Shown: in pieces, positions 33,821-42,110 of the stretch
How the letters are laid out: the number at the start of each line of letters is the position of its first letter
Numbering within the stretch: position 1 is the first letter of the stretch
Assembly: GCA_004294095.1 (NCBI GenBank)
Contig: RDZR01000044.1
Span: 1-47,105, forward strand
DNA from: Verrucomicrobiota bacterium
GTDB lineage: Bacteria; Verrucomicrobiota; Verrucomicrobiia; Verrucomicrobiales; Akkermansiaceae
Direction of reading: 5' to 3'
Length of the DNA: 47,105 bases
Made by a program: the position numbers and the translations under genes
Notes under the pieces: model-generated
Told to the model about the DNA's origin: nothing
Database searches by the model: none
The model's input: the letters and a program-made list of their open reading frames with translations, nothing else

Positions 33821-34657
33821 ATGATTTGGAAATCACAGCAACGCACATTGGATCTCTCTCGCCAATCAAGAGTGATGGGCATTCTCAACACCACGCCCGA
33901 TTCGTTTTCTGATGGTGGAAAGTTCAACCACCATGCGTCGGCCATGGTTCACGCGCGCCGCATGATCGCGGAAGGAGCTACCATCATCGATGTGGGCGGC
34001 GAATCGACGCGCCCCGGTGCCACGCCCGTGGGTCAAGCGACCGAGCTGGCGCGCACCATTCCGATCATCCGTCAACTCCGCAGCGAGTGGGATGGCTGGA
34101 TCTCGATCGATACCACCAAAGCCGCAGTGGCTGAGGCAGCACTTCTGGCCGGCGCGGATATCGTCAATGACATCAGCGGCTTGTTAGAAGATCCGGAGAT
34201 GCCCCGCGTCTGCGCTCAATTCCGCTGTGCGATAGTCGTCATGCACCGGCAGGGAAATTCTCTAACCATGCAAAATGATCCGCGCTACGGAGATGTCGGT
34301 AACGAAGTCGCCAATTTTTTTCAACAGCGCCATCGTGATCTGTTAGGTGCTGGAATTTTTTCTGAAGCAATGTGTTTCGATCCTGGAATTGGTTTTGGAA
34401 AAACGTTAGAACACAATCTCACATTGTTGCGCAACTTGCCTGAATTTTTGAAAATAGGTCGGCCCATTTTGTTAGGCGTTTCTCGTAAATCGATGATTGC
34501 GAAATTGCTCGAAAATTCAGAGATCGGGCTGCGTGATTGGCCGACGGTGGCGATCAGTTCTTGGGCAAGGGCGCAAGGCATCACCTTGCACCGAGTTCAC
34601 GAGGTGAAACGGCATGTGGAAGCTTTAAAAATGGTGGATGCCGTTTTGAATTGTTAG
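33821..34657 (+). CDS. folP: Dihydropteroate synthase
   Basis: 278 residues. The TIM-barrel enzyme joins p-aminobenzoate to hydroxymethyl-dihydropterin pyrophosphate in folate synthesis, and is the target of sulfonamides. Motifs: VMGILNTTPDSFSDGG, IIDVGGESTRPGA, WISIDTTKAAVAE, VNDISG, IVVMHRQG, CFDPGIGFGK and LLGVSRKSMI. The MHRQG loop is usually MHMQG, and the final RVHEV (usual RVHDV) is preserved in character. The TAG stop is inside a TGTTAGA word, with a second copy nine bases later. Confidence 0.95.
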   Translation: MIWKSQQRTLDLSRQSRVMGILNTTPDSFSDGGKFNHHASAMVHARRMIAEGATIIDVGGESTRPGATPVGQATELARTIPIIRQLRSEWDGWISIDTTKAAVAEAALLAGADIVNDISGLLEDPEMPRVCAQFRCAIVVMHRQGNSLTMQNDPRYGDVGNEVANFFQQRHRDLLGAGIFSEAMCFDPGIGFGKTLEHNLTLLRNLPEFLKIGRPILLGVSRKSMIAKLLENSEIGLRDWPTVAISSWARAQGITLHRVHEVKRHVEALKMVDAVLNC

Positions 34658-34670
34658 ATATTTCTGTTAG
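34652..34670. repeat. Tandem TGTTAGA words at the folP stop
   Basis: Two direct copies of TGTTAGA separated by six bases; the first supplies the TAG stop codon of folP. They lie beside the GSII terminator. Confidence 0.5.
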
Positions 34671-34711
34671 AAATAAAAACACCCTTCCTCCAAACAATGG
34701 AAGAAGGGCGT
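34671..34711 (-). terminator. Intrinsic terminator of GSII
   Basis: On the minus strand ACGCCCTTCTTCC pairs with GGAGGAAGGGTGT (11 of 13 positions) around a seven-base loop and is followed by TTTTATTTCT. It ends the glutamine synthetase transcript 31 bases after its stop codon. Confidence 0.75.
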
Positions 34712-34741
34712 TCAAGATTGAATCGGTTAGGTCAAACTCAA

Positions 34742-35758
<1,017 letters not shown>

Positions 35759-35865
35759 AAGGATGGTAATTTAACGTTTGATCAGGATTTGGTGGTCTAA
35801 CAATCGGCGATTTCACGAGACGATCCCATGAGATCATTTGACGTGCAAAAGACCACTGATTGTGG

Positions 35866-35881
35866 AGCAAAATGCATGCCA
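35866..35881 (-). promoter_or_regulatory. Sigma-54 (-24/-12) promoter of GSII
   Basis: The minus strand reads TGGCATGCATTTTGCT. Against the sigma-54 consensus TGGCACG-N4-TTGCW this matches every fixed position but one (T for C), and the invariant GG and GC are exactly ten bases apart. It points towards the glutamine synthetase gene, leaving a leader of about 95 bases. The leader contains an inverted repeat GTGGTCT/AGACCAC (35792-35798 and 35850-35856). Sigma-54 with NtrC-type activators is the classical control of nitrogen assimilation genes. No activator gene is in the window. Confidence 0.7.
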
Positions 35882-35904
35882 AACTAGCCACTAAGTCGTA
35901 ATTT

Positions 35905-36729
35905 TCAAGATCCAATGCACCTGACTTCGATGAGCATGAGACTGGTGTCATCAATGCCAGAGGCTTCGAGGGCGCGGGCGAAGAGATTGGCAGCGATTTC
36001 GCTCAAGGAAGAATTTTTTGAATGCAAAGCCTCGCAGAGATGTTTTTCCCAAACGCCATCGACGAGCCCATCAGAGCAAATCAGAAATCGATCGCCCGCT
36101 TGGTAGGGCACAGCGGCAAAATGGGGATGCAGCATCGCATGGCCGCCGCCCATTACTTGATAGAGAGCTGCTCGCCGCGGGTGATTGCGGTATTCAATTT
36201 CCGAGATGGTGCCGCGCTTCCACTCGGCCCAAGCGAATGTATGATCGACGGAGAGCTGGGTGAGTTGGTCATTGCGGAATTGATAAATCCGCGAGTCTCC
36301 CGCATTGGCGAGATAGATATTTTCTGGGGAGAACCAAGCCAAGGCCAGCGTCGCGGCCATGCCATGGCACGCGGCATCTTTGCTGGCGGCCTCATTGAGT
36401 GAGGCGTGCAGATGCGCGAGGGTGCTTTTCAGGTAATTTAGGTGATCGGGAAAAAGCCCGGATGCGGCTGCTTGAAATGTTTCCCGAATGTGCCGCTCCA
36501 AATCGTGAAGTAAGATCTGAGATGCCAGCTCGCCGGCATTGCCGCCGCCCATGCCATCGGATATGGCAAAGATTAAGTCGTGAGCGGTGAGCTTCCAAGT
36601 GCCTGCCGCCGGTAGCGCCACGGCACCTTGTGGATTGCAGGCAAAATGAACCCAAGTGTCTTGATTGATGGGCTTGCGTTTGCCTTGCGCACTCAAGCAG
36701 CACCATTCCAATTCCAATCGGTCGCTCAT
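35905..36729 (-). CDS. PP2C-family serine/threonine phosphatase
   Basis: 274 residues. Metal-binding and catalytic motifs of PP2C appear in order: GKRKPINQDTW (Arg and first Asp), FAISDGMGGGNAGELAS, HGMAATLALAW, LANAGDSRIYQFR, FLICSDGLVDG and GIDDTSLMLIEV. All aspartates that hold the two metal ions are present. It is cytoplasmic, with no membrane anchor or sensor domain. It overlaps the small kinase-like gene upstream by four bases, so both are made together: a phosphorylation/dephosphorylation pair is likely. Confidence 0.92.
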   Translation of the reverse strand: MSDRLELEWCCLSAQGKRKPINQDTWVHFACNPQGAVALPAAGTWKLTAHDLIFAISDGMGGGNAGELASQILLHDLERHIRETFQAAASGLFPDHLNYLKSTLAHLHASLNEAASKDAACHGMAATLALAWFSPENIYLANAGDSRIYQFRNDQLTQLSVDHTFAWAEWKRGTISEIEYRNHPRRAALYQVMGGGHAMLHPHFAAVPYQAGDRFLICSDGLVDGVWEKHLCEALHSKNSSLSEIAANLFARALEASGIDDTSLMLIEVRCIGS

Positions 36730-37124
36730 GCTTGATTCGGAGGCGGTAAAATTTCAGCCAATTCAAAATCGATCACACAAAAACACCCGAGCTGATCGGA
36801 GTAGGTGATGTTGCGTGGCTCCGCATCCAAGTGGCGGACTCCATAATCTTTCTCTAACTGTTGGAAAAGTGAATTCGATTTTTCCCGCGAAAGATTAGGC
36901 GCTGGGCGGCCGCAATTGGTGCTGACAAAATAGAGCTCATCCGCATGCTCTTCTAACAATTTCGGAACGTAGGGGCATCCGCGCTCGGCGAGCACTTTAA
37001 GCACATTGACCTCTGTGGCGTAGCGCGTTTCTGCATCGCTGCCGCGAAACCGCTTATGCACGTGACCATAAAAATCGATGCGCACATTGGAGCGGATGCC
37101 GTCTTTGAGTGGTTGGAACGACAT
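36726..37124 (-). CDS. Minimal protein-kinase-like protein
   Basis: Only 132 residues, yet it shows a compressed kinase core: Lys24 in GHVHKRF (beta-3 lysine), Glu38 in YATEVNVLKVL (alpha-C), a hinge-like segment around 66-74, His98-Leu-Asp100 in RHLDAEPRN with Asn105 (catalytic loop HxD and Asn), and Asp119-Phe-Glu in VIDFELAEI in place of DFG. The activation segment and most of the C-lobe are absent, so it resembles the lipopolysaccharide-kinase/RIO-like small kinases rather than Hanks kinases. It is coupled to PP2C (ATGA overlap). The promoter may be shared with ssb 52 bases upstream. Activity is not proven by sequence. Confidence 0.7.
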   Translation of the reverse strand: MSFQPLKDGIRSNVRIDFYGHVHKRFRGSDAETRYATEVNVLKVLAERGCPYVPKLLEEHADELYFVSTNCGRPAPNLSREKSNSLFQQLEKDYGVRHLDAEPRNITYSDQLGCFCVIDFELAEILPPPNQA

Positions 37125-37164
37125 GGTAAAAATGGCACTGAATCATGCCGTTAGAAAAAGCGAA

Positions 37165-37181
37165 TCTAACAATTTGTTAGA
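37165..37181. repeat. Perfect inverted pair TCTAACA-ATT-TGTTAGA
   Basis: Two facing copies of the frequent heptamer with three bases between them, covering the stop codon of ssb (TAA at 37179-37177). In Neisseria and Haemophilus, inverted pairs of uptake words after genes double as terminators; the same layout is seen here, though the stem is short and AT-rich. Confidence 0.6.
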
Positions 37182-37647
37182 AAGGGATGTCATCCTCTTC
37201 TTGAAAATCGTGGGCCGCGGCAGGGGATGCGCCCATGGGAGACTGTGGGCGCTGCTCAGCCACGCGTGGGCTGCTGCTCGGAGCTGCCCCGCCGCCGTGA
37301 CTCGAGCCGCTATTGCGTGCACCTAACAGTTGCAGAATTTCTCCCACCACTCGCATTTTGCTGCGCTTTTGGCCCGTCGCCTTATCATCCCAAGTATCTA
37401 ACTGAAGGCGTCCTTCAATGTAAGCAGAGCTGCCTTTGTTAAGATATTGTTGAGCCACTTCCGCTTGGCGGCCCCAAAGAGTCACGTCCACAAAAGTCGT
37501 GTCTTCTTGCTTTTGATTTTGATCGTTATACCAAACGCGATTGATGGCCATGCTCAATTCGGCGACGGTCTTGCCACTCGGAGTATGGCGCAACTCGGGA
37601 TCGCGAGTTAAATTGCCAATGAGCATGACTTTGTTGAGATTGGCCAT
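37177..37647 (-). CDS. ssb: Single-stranded DNA-binding protein
   Basis: 156 residues. OB-fold domain (MANLNKVMLIGNLTRDPELR, with the TPSGKTVAELSMAINR, FVDVTLWGRQAEVAQQYL and GSSAYIEGRL segments), then a Gly/Ser/Pro/Ala-rich linker and the acidic tip EEDDIPF that binds partner proteins. The tetrameric SSB protects single strands in replication and repair. It lies directly behind rpsF, the conserved rpsF-ssb arrangement. Confidence 0.97.
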   Translation of the reverse strand: MANLNKVMLIGNLTRDPELRHTPSGKTVAELSMAINRVWYNDQNQKQEDTTFVDVTLWGRQAEVAQQYLNKGSSAYIEGRLQLDTWDDKATGQKRSKMRVVGEILQLLGARNSGSSHGGGAAPSSSPRVAEQRPQSPMGASPAAAHDFQEEDDIPF

Positions 37648-37669
37648 GGTATTATTCTGTTAGAAAAAA

Positions 37670-37957
37670 TTAAGCCACGCGCGAGTAATGTTGCAAGTGG
37701 ACGTGAGCATTCAGGCTCAAACGGCTTTGCAATTTTTTAATCGTATCTGGGCTGGCTTGGAACGTGTAATTCACGTAATGACCTGCCTTGAGATGGCGGT
37801 GCTCATAAGCAAATTCACGGCGGCCAAGTTGAGCGACTTTATCAATTTTAGCGCCCTCACTTTCAATTTCTTTGGAAATGCTGCTCACGAGATCATCTAC
37901 GGAACCGTCGATTGATTTGGTATTGAGAACAATTAGGCCTTGGTATTTACGACTCAT
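37670..37957 (-). CDS. rpsF: Ribosomal protein bS6
   Basis: 95 residues from MSRKYQGLIVLNTKSIDGSV; the frame is open upstream but overlaps pth. The protein is of the small-subunit S6 family: GAKIDKVAQLGRREFAYEHR and HYVNYTFQASPDTIKKLQSR are typical beta-alpha-beta segments. It binds the 16S central domain with S18. The start lies inside the last codons of pth (11-base overlap), and ssb follows after 22 bases. rpsR is not in its usual place behind ssb. Confidence 0.93.
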   Translation of the reverse strand: MSRKYQGLIVLNTKSIDGSVDDLVSSISKEIESEGAKIDKVAQLGRREFAYEHRHLKAGHYVNYTFQASPDTIKKLQSRLSLNAHVHLQHYSRVA

Positions 37958-38543
37958 CTGAAGCGAAAGGTGGTGTTTGATTTGAGGTGTGAAAACGGGC
38001 CGCAGCTGCGGCAATTCCGTGGGACAGGGAAAGTTGCACAGCTTGGCATGCTCTGGCAAGCGTGTTTTCCACCAATGGCATTTCGTGGGTTGAGAATTTC
38101 CCTAAAACGTGATCGACCATTTCTCCGGCATCACTGCCGCCAATGCCAACTTTGAGGCGTGGGAAAGCATCGGTTGATAGATGCTGGAGAATCGATTTGA
38201 TTCCGTTGTGGCCGCCGGCAGAGCCTTTTTCGCGAAATCGCAATTTCCCCAAAGGCAGCGCTGCATCGTCGTAAATGATCAAAATTTCGCTGGGTGGACA
38301 GCGGTAAAAATGCAGCACAGATTGGATCGCGCGGCCGCTGAGATTCATGAACGTCTGCGGCTTCATCAGCCAAGGGCCGTCGTTGGGCAGCTTGGCAAGA
38401 TGTGATTGCCATTTTGGCATGGATTGAAAGGTCGCGCCGTTTGTTGCTGCCAGTTGATCAAGCACCATGAAGCCGACGTTGTGGCGCGTCTGCTCATACT
38501 GCCTGCCCGGATTGCCCAAGCCGATGATCCATGAAATGGCCAT
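37947..38543 (-). CDS. pth: Peptidyl-tRNA hydrolase
   Basis: 198 residues. Frees tRNA from prematurely released peptidyl-tRNA. The active-site histidine and asparagines are visible: WIIGLGNPGRQYEQTRHNVG, LMKPQTFMNLSGRA, IIYDDAALPLGKLRFREKGS and GGHNGIKSI. It is the gene behind rplY in the same direction, as in many bacteria, but a terminator lies between the two and only about 12 bases separate its T-tract from the pth start codon. Expression must therefore come from read-through or from a promoter overlapping the terminator. Confidence 0.95.
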   Translation of the reverse strand: MAISWIIGLGNPGRQYEQTRHNVGFMVLDQLAATNGATFQSMPKWQSHLAKLPNDGPWLMKPQTFMNLSGRAIQSVLHFYRCPPSEILIIYDDAALPLGKLRFREKGSAGGHNGIKSILQHLSTDAFPRLKVGIGGSDAGEMVDHVLGKFSTHEMPLVENTLARACQAVQLSLSHGIAAAAARFHTSNQTPPFASDES

Positions 38544-38555
38544 TTTGAAAATTCT

Positions 38556-38595
38556 CTAACAAAACGCCCGATCCGCAAGCATACGAATCGGGCGT
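38556..38595 (-). terminator. Intrinsic terminator of rplY
   Basis: On the minus strand ACGCCCGAT and ATCGGGCGT form a nine-base-pair GC-rich stem around a 14-base loop, followed by TTTTGTTAGA. It lies 24 bases behind the rplY stop. Confidence 0.75.
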
Positions 38596-38619
38596 GGTAA
38601 ATCTTTTGCTGCGCAAAAA

Positions 38620-39213
38620 TTATGCGGTGGCTGTAGCTGCCTCTGAGAGTGCCGCACCCGGAGCGCCGATGTGCACGACGACGACATCTGCCGCATGGGT
38701 GGCGCGCACGCCTGCCGGTAATTTCAACTCGCCAATGTGGAGAGATGAGCCAACTTCGAGGCTTGAAATATCCACCTCGATCATTTCTGGGAGATCATTT
38801 GGCAAGCAGGTGATTTCAATCGCATGCACGTATTGCTCGACCACGCCACCGGCTTTCACACCTGCGGATTCGCCGTGCAAGTGGGTAGGAATATGCGCGG
38901 TGATTTCGGTCTTTTCATCAATCGAGCGGAAATCTGCATGCAATACGCTGCCGGAAATTGGATCGTGCTGGATTGATTGCACGAAGGCCAGCCGAGTGGC
39001 TTCGCCCTCAATTTGCAAATTCACCACAATGCTTTCCGAGGTGCTGTGAGCCAGCAATTCTTGGAACGTTTTGGCATCCACCTTGAGATTGAGATTGGAC
39101 ACTCCTCGTCCATAAATCACGGAGGGAATCCAGCCTTCGCGGCGCATTTGGTTGAGCGGCCCTGAGCCAGTGCGTTTGCGGAGTGCTGCTTTGAGATTTG
39201 TTTTCTTAGCCAT
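38620..39213 (-). CDS. rplY: Ribosomal protein bL25 (Ctc-type)
   Basis: 197 residues, the long TL5/Ctc form: an N-terminal 5S rRNA-binding domain (KAALRKRTGSGPLNQMRREG, WIPSVIYGRG, FVQSIQHDPISGSVLHADF) and a C-terminal beta-domain (THLHGESAGVKAGGVVEQYV, PEMIEVDISSLEVGSSLHIG). The Ala/Thr-rich tail is likely flexible. It lies between prs and pth, the conserved prs-rplY-pth order. Its own promoter and terminator flank it. The leader holds the palindrome GTAATATTAC just upstream of the start, a possible autoregulatory site. Confidence 0.95.
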   Translation of the reverse strand: MAKKTNLKAALRKRTGSGPLNQMRREGWIPSVIYGRGVSNLNLKVDAKTFQELLAHSTSESIVVNLQIEGEATRLAFVQSIQHDPISGSVLHADFRSIDEKTEITAHIPTHLHGESAGVKAGGVVEQYVHAIEITCLPNDLPEMIEVDISSLEVGSSLHIGELKLPAGVRATHAADVVVVHIGAPGAALSEAATATA

Positions 39214-39275
39214 ATTCGAGTGGACGTTGGTAGTAATATTACCGGCGGGGATTACTGCACCCAGCGCGGGGTGGC

Positions 39276-39304
39276 TCTTTAGCCCGCCGCCAGCGACTTG
39301 TCAA
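39276..39304 (-). promoter_or_regulatory. Probable promoter of rplY
   Basis: Perfect TTGACA (39304-39299) and TAAAGA (39281-39276) are 17 bases apart on the minus strand. The leader to the rplY ATG is about 55 bases. Confidence 0.5.
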
Positions 39305-39336
39305 AAAATTGTTGAAATTTTGCCTAGAAAAAATTC

Positions 39337-40263
39337 TTACACGGAGAAAAGTGAGGTGATCGAGTGGCCGCTATGAATGCGCCGGATCGCTTCGGCAAGC
39401 AACGGGGCGATGCCGACGACGCGCACTTTTTCACCCTTCGCTTGCGGCACAGAATCGGTGGTGATGACTTCCTCGATGGTGGAATTTTTAATGCGATCCA
39501 GCGCTGTTTGGCCAAGAATGGCGTGCGAGACTCCGGCGTAAATGCGCTTGGCTCCGTGTTTGTGTAAAATTTCCGCCGCAGCTTTGAGTGTGCCGGCCGT
39601 TTCAGTCATGTCATCGACTAACAGGACATCGCGTCCACTGACTTCGCCAATCACATTCATCGCTTCAACTCGCGTCGCGCTGATGCGGTGCTTGGCGACG
39701 ATGGCCAGCTCCGCTCCTAACGCATCCGCATACGCGCGGGCCATTTTCACCCCACCCACATCGGGAGAGACGACGGTGAGATTTGAAACATCGGGATGAC
39801 GCTCGCGCAGGTAGTTAATCAACACCGATTTCGCATAGAGATGATCGACTGGAATATCGAAAAATCCCTGAATCTGCGGTGCGTGCAGATCCATCGTCAG
39901 CACGCGATCGACTCCCGCTGAAGTCAGTAAATTGGCGACGAGCTTGGCCGTGATCGGCACCCGCGGTTGATCTTTGCGATCTTGACGGGCATAGCCGAAA
40001 AAGGGCATCACGGCGGTGATGCGTTCCGCGCTAGCTCGTTTCGCTGCATCCACCAAAATGAGCAACTCCATGATGTTGTGATTGGTCGGCGGGCAGCTCG
40101 GTTGGACGATAAAGATATCTGCCCCACGCACATTTTCGTTGATTCTAACAGATGTTTCGCCATCGGGAAAAGCCGAGACCTCGACATCGGCTAAGGGTTG
40201 TCCAACACAATCGGCGATGCGCTCGGCAAGCGCGCGGTGAGCAGTTCCACTAATAATTTTCAT
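39337..40263 (-). CDS. prs: Ribose-phosphate pyrophosphokinase
   Basis: 308 residues from MKIISGTAHRALAERIA. It makes PRPP from ribose 5-phosphate and ATP for nucleotide, His and Trp synthesis. Motifs: VEVSAFPDGETSVRINENVR, QPSCPPTNHNIMELLILVDA, MPFFGYARQDRKDQPRVPIT, MDLHAPQIQGFFDIPVDHL, VVSPDVGG, the catalytic flexible loop with KHRIS, and the PRPP-binding VLLVDDMTETAGT. All substrate-binding residues are kept. It is upstream of rplY and pth and divergent from the exosortase pair. Confidence 0.96.
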   Translation of the reverse strand: MKIISGTAHRALAERIADCVGQPLADVEVSAFPDGETSVRINENVRGADIFIVQPSCPPTNHNIMELLILVDAAKRASAERITAVMPFFGYARQDRKDQPRVPITAKLVANLLTSAGVDRVLTMDLHAPQIQGFFDIPVDHLYAKSVLINYLRERHPDVSNLTVVSPDVGGVKMARAYADALGAELAIVAKHRISATRVEAMNVIGEVSGRDVLLVDDMTETAGTLKAAAEILHKHGAKRIYAGVSHAILGQTALDRIKNSTIEEVITTDSVPQAKGEKVRVVGIAPLLAEAIRRIHSGHSITSLFSV

Positions 40264-40299
40264 GAGCAATAAATAGAATCCAGCGATGCGTCGCTATTG

Positions 40300-40328
40300 T
40301 TGACAGGCCAAGATCACTTCGCAATACT
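40300..40328 (+). promoter_or_regulatory. Probable promoter of the exosortase operon
   Basis: Perfect TTGACA (40300-40305), a 17-base spacer and AATACT (40323-40328, four of six). A transcript starting near 40335 would have a leader of about 65 bases before the exosortase ATG. Confidence 0.5.
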
Positions 40329-40398
40329 TTGCTGAGAAATCCTTCCTCTGGCGGTTTTTAGATGATCGCTAAGCAACTAATCCTTCCTCTTGCACGAC

Positions 40399-41385
40399 AT
40401 GAGCAACGCGCTTGCGAAAAAACCTGAATCTGAAGCATGGGCCTGGTGGCTCGCAGTTACCATTTCTGCGTTGGTGGTTATCTGGTTTTATGGTTTAGTC
40501 CCGCGTTACGGTTCAGGGCGCGAAATGGATGCTTTTGAGTGGATTTATCGCTCCTGGAATCACGAGTCGGATTACGAACATGGCATCATGTTTCCTTTCG
40601 TTATCGCGGGCTTGATCATTTACCGCCTCAAGGATTTGAAAGCTGCCGCTACGGGTGTGGATTATCGTGGGCTGATCGTGGTTTTGATTGGTGTTCTATG
40701 TTATCTTGCTGCTTACCGCACGTTGCAGCCGCGAATCGCCATGGGTGGGTTTCCCATCATCATGTGGGGGGCGGCGTGGTTTCTATCAGGCTGGCGAGTT
40801 GCGAAAATTTTAGTGTTTCCAATCTTCTTTTTTTGGCTGGCTATTCCACTGCCATCATTCCAACAGGCGACGACGTCTTTGCAGTTGATTGCCACAGAAA
40901 TGTCGCATCATGGGTCGGCACTCTTTGGGGTGAAAACTTACGTTCAAGGAACTACGGTTTTGCCAGTCCATGGGGATTGGAAGCCGTTGGACATCGCTGC
41001 TGGATGTAGCGGCATTCGCTCGTTGATGGCACTTCTAATGATTTCTGCCGCATGGGCCTACATCGCGAAAATAGCGATGTGGAAGCGGGTGTTGCTATTT
41101 TTGAGCGCGGTGCCGTTGGCCATTTTAGGCAACGCCCTGAGAGTGATATCGATTTTCGTTATCGCAGAATACGGCAACGCAGAGTGGGCTAGCACGACAT
41201 GGCATGATTGGTCTGGGCTGCTACTTTTTTACCCGTTTACATTGATCATTTTATTGTTGATCCATTCAGTGATGGAGGGTGGCTTGCCGTGGAACGCCGC
41301 TCGCAAGCGTAAACTAAAGCGCTCGGTCATTACGCGCACAGTGCCACCAAATCATTCGATAGAAGAATCATCCTCGCCATCATGA
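40399..41385 (+). CDS. Exosortase
   Basis: 328 residues, eight or so membrane helices. The predicted transpeptidase catalytic residues are present: Cys203 in AAGCSGIRSLMAL, Arg248 in LGNALRVISIF and His269 in TTWHDWSGLLLF. Exosortases cleave the PEP-CTERM-type tail of exported proteins at the membrane and pass them on to the surface or polysaccharide matrix. An upstream TTG is open, but the ATG at 40399 fits the first helix. The stop overlaps the EpsI-like gene in an ATGA. The nearby exopolysaccharide genes fit the usual association of exosortase with extracellular polymer export. Confidence 0.93.
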   Translation: MSNALAKKPESEAWAWWLAVTISALVVIWFYGLVPRYGSGREMDAFEWIYRSWNHESDYEHGIMFPFVIAGLIIYRLKDLKAAATGVDYRGLIVVLIGVLCYLAAYRTLQPRIAMGGFPIIMWGAAWFLSGWRVAKILVFPIFFFWLAIPLPSFQQATTSLQLIATEMSHHGSALFGVKTYVQGTTVLPVHGDWKPLDIAAGCSGIRSLMALLMISAAWAYIAKIAMWKRVLLFLSAVPLAILGNALRVISIFVIAEYGNAEWASTTWHDWSGLLLFYPFTLIILLLIHSVMEGGLPWNAARKRKLKRSVITRTVPPNHSIEESSSPS

Positions 41386-42104
41386 AAACTTTGTTATTAC
41401 CCATCGCTTTAGGCCTTGGATTGGCTGGTATTTATTTTTTGCCGACTGCTGGCAAGGTGGGTCAATCCGCGGTGAATATGACGCTGTCTGATTCTTTAGA
41501 CCAATGGCAGATGAATAAGATCCCGCCGACTGAGGCAGAAATTCTAACCCTCTCGAAAGATACCGAGTTTGCAAAAGCCGTCTGCTTGGCACCGCGGCCA
41601 GGAGAATTCACCCTCGATGGCATGCGAGTGCCAGATCGCGTCGATTTATCCGTGGTGCTCTCAGGCGCGGATTTGAATAACTCAATCCATCGCCCTGAGC
41701 GCTGCATGCCTGCCCAAGGCCATACCATTCTATCCAGCACCGGACTTACGATCGAATCTAAGGGTAAGCATTTGTTACCGGTGCGGCGGTTGAAATCCGT
41801 GCAGCGAGTTCCTACCAATGCCGAGCATACCGAATACTCAGAGTTTCCTTGTCTTACCTACTACTTTTTTGTCGGCCATAGCCGGGTCACGGACGACCAT
41901 TTGAAACGCACGATTTATGACATGAAAGATCGCTTGCTGCGCGGCATGGACCAGCGCTGGGCCTACATTTCAGTCACGATGGCGTATGGCAAAATCCCGT
42001 GGATTGAGGCTGAGGTGTCCGAACAAGAAGCTGATGAAAAGCTACAGAATTTCATTCGTAGTTTTGCCGATGAGCAAATTCGTTGGGAGGAAATCGATTC
42101 CTGA
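41382..42104 (+). CDS. Exosortase-associated EpsI-like protein
   Basis: 240 residues. One N-terminal membrane anchor (LLLPIALGLGLAGIYFLP), then a periplasmic DUF3485/EpsI-type domain with the hallmark HRPERCMPAQGHTI. The conserved Cys in RPERCMPAQG recalls that of the methanolan synthesis protein EpsI. In other genomes this domain sits fused to or beside the exosortase and is thought to help in sorting or polymer export; the mechanism is not known. It is coupled to the exosortase and ends seven bases from the convergent polymerase gene. Confidence 0.88.
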   Translation: MKTLLLPIALGLGLAGIYFLPTAGKVGQSAVNMTLSDSLDQWQMNKIPPTEAEILTLSKDTEFAKAVCLAPRPGEFTLDGMRVPDRVDLSVVLSGADLNNSIHRPERCMPAQGHTILSSTGLTIESKGKHLLPVRRLKSVQRVPTNAEHTEYSEFPCLTYYFFVGHSRVTDDHLKRTIYDMKDRLLRGMDQRWAYISVTMAYGKIPWIEAEVSEQEADEKLQNFIRSFADEQIRWEEIDS

Positions 42105-42110
42105 TTTAGG

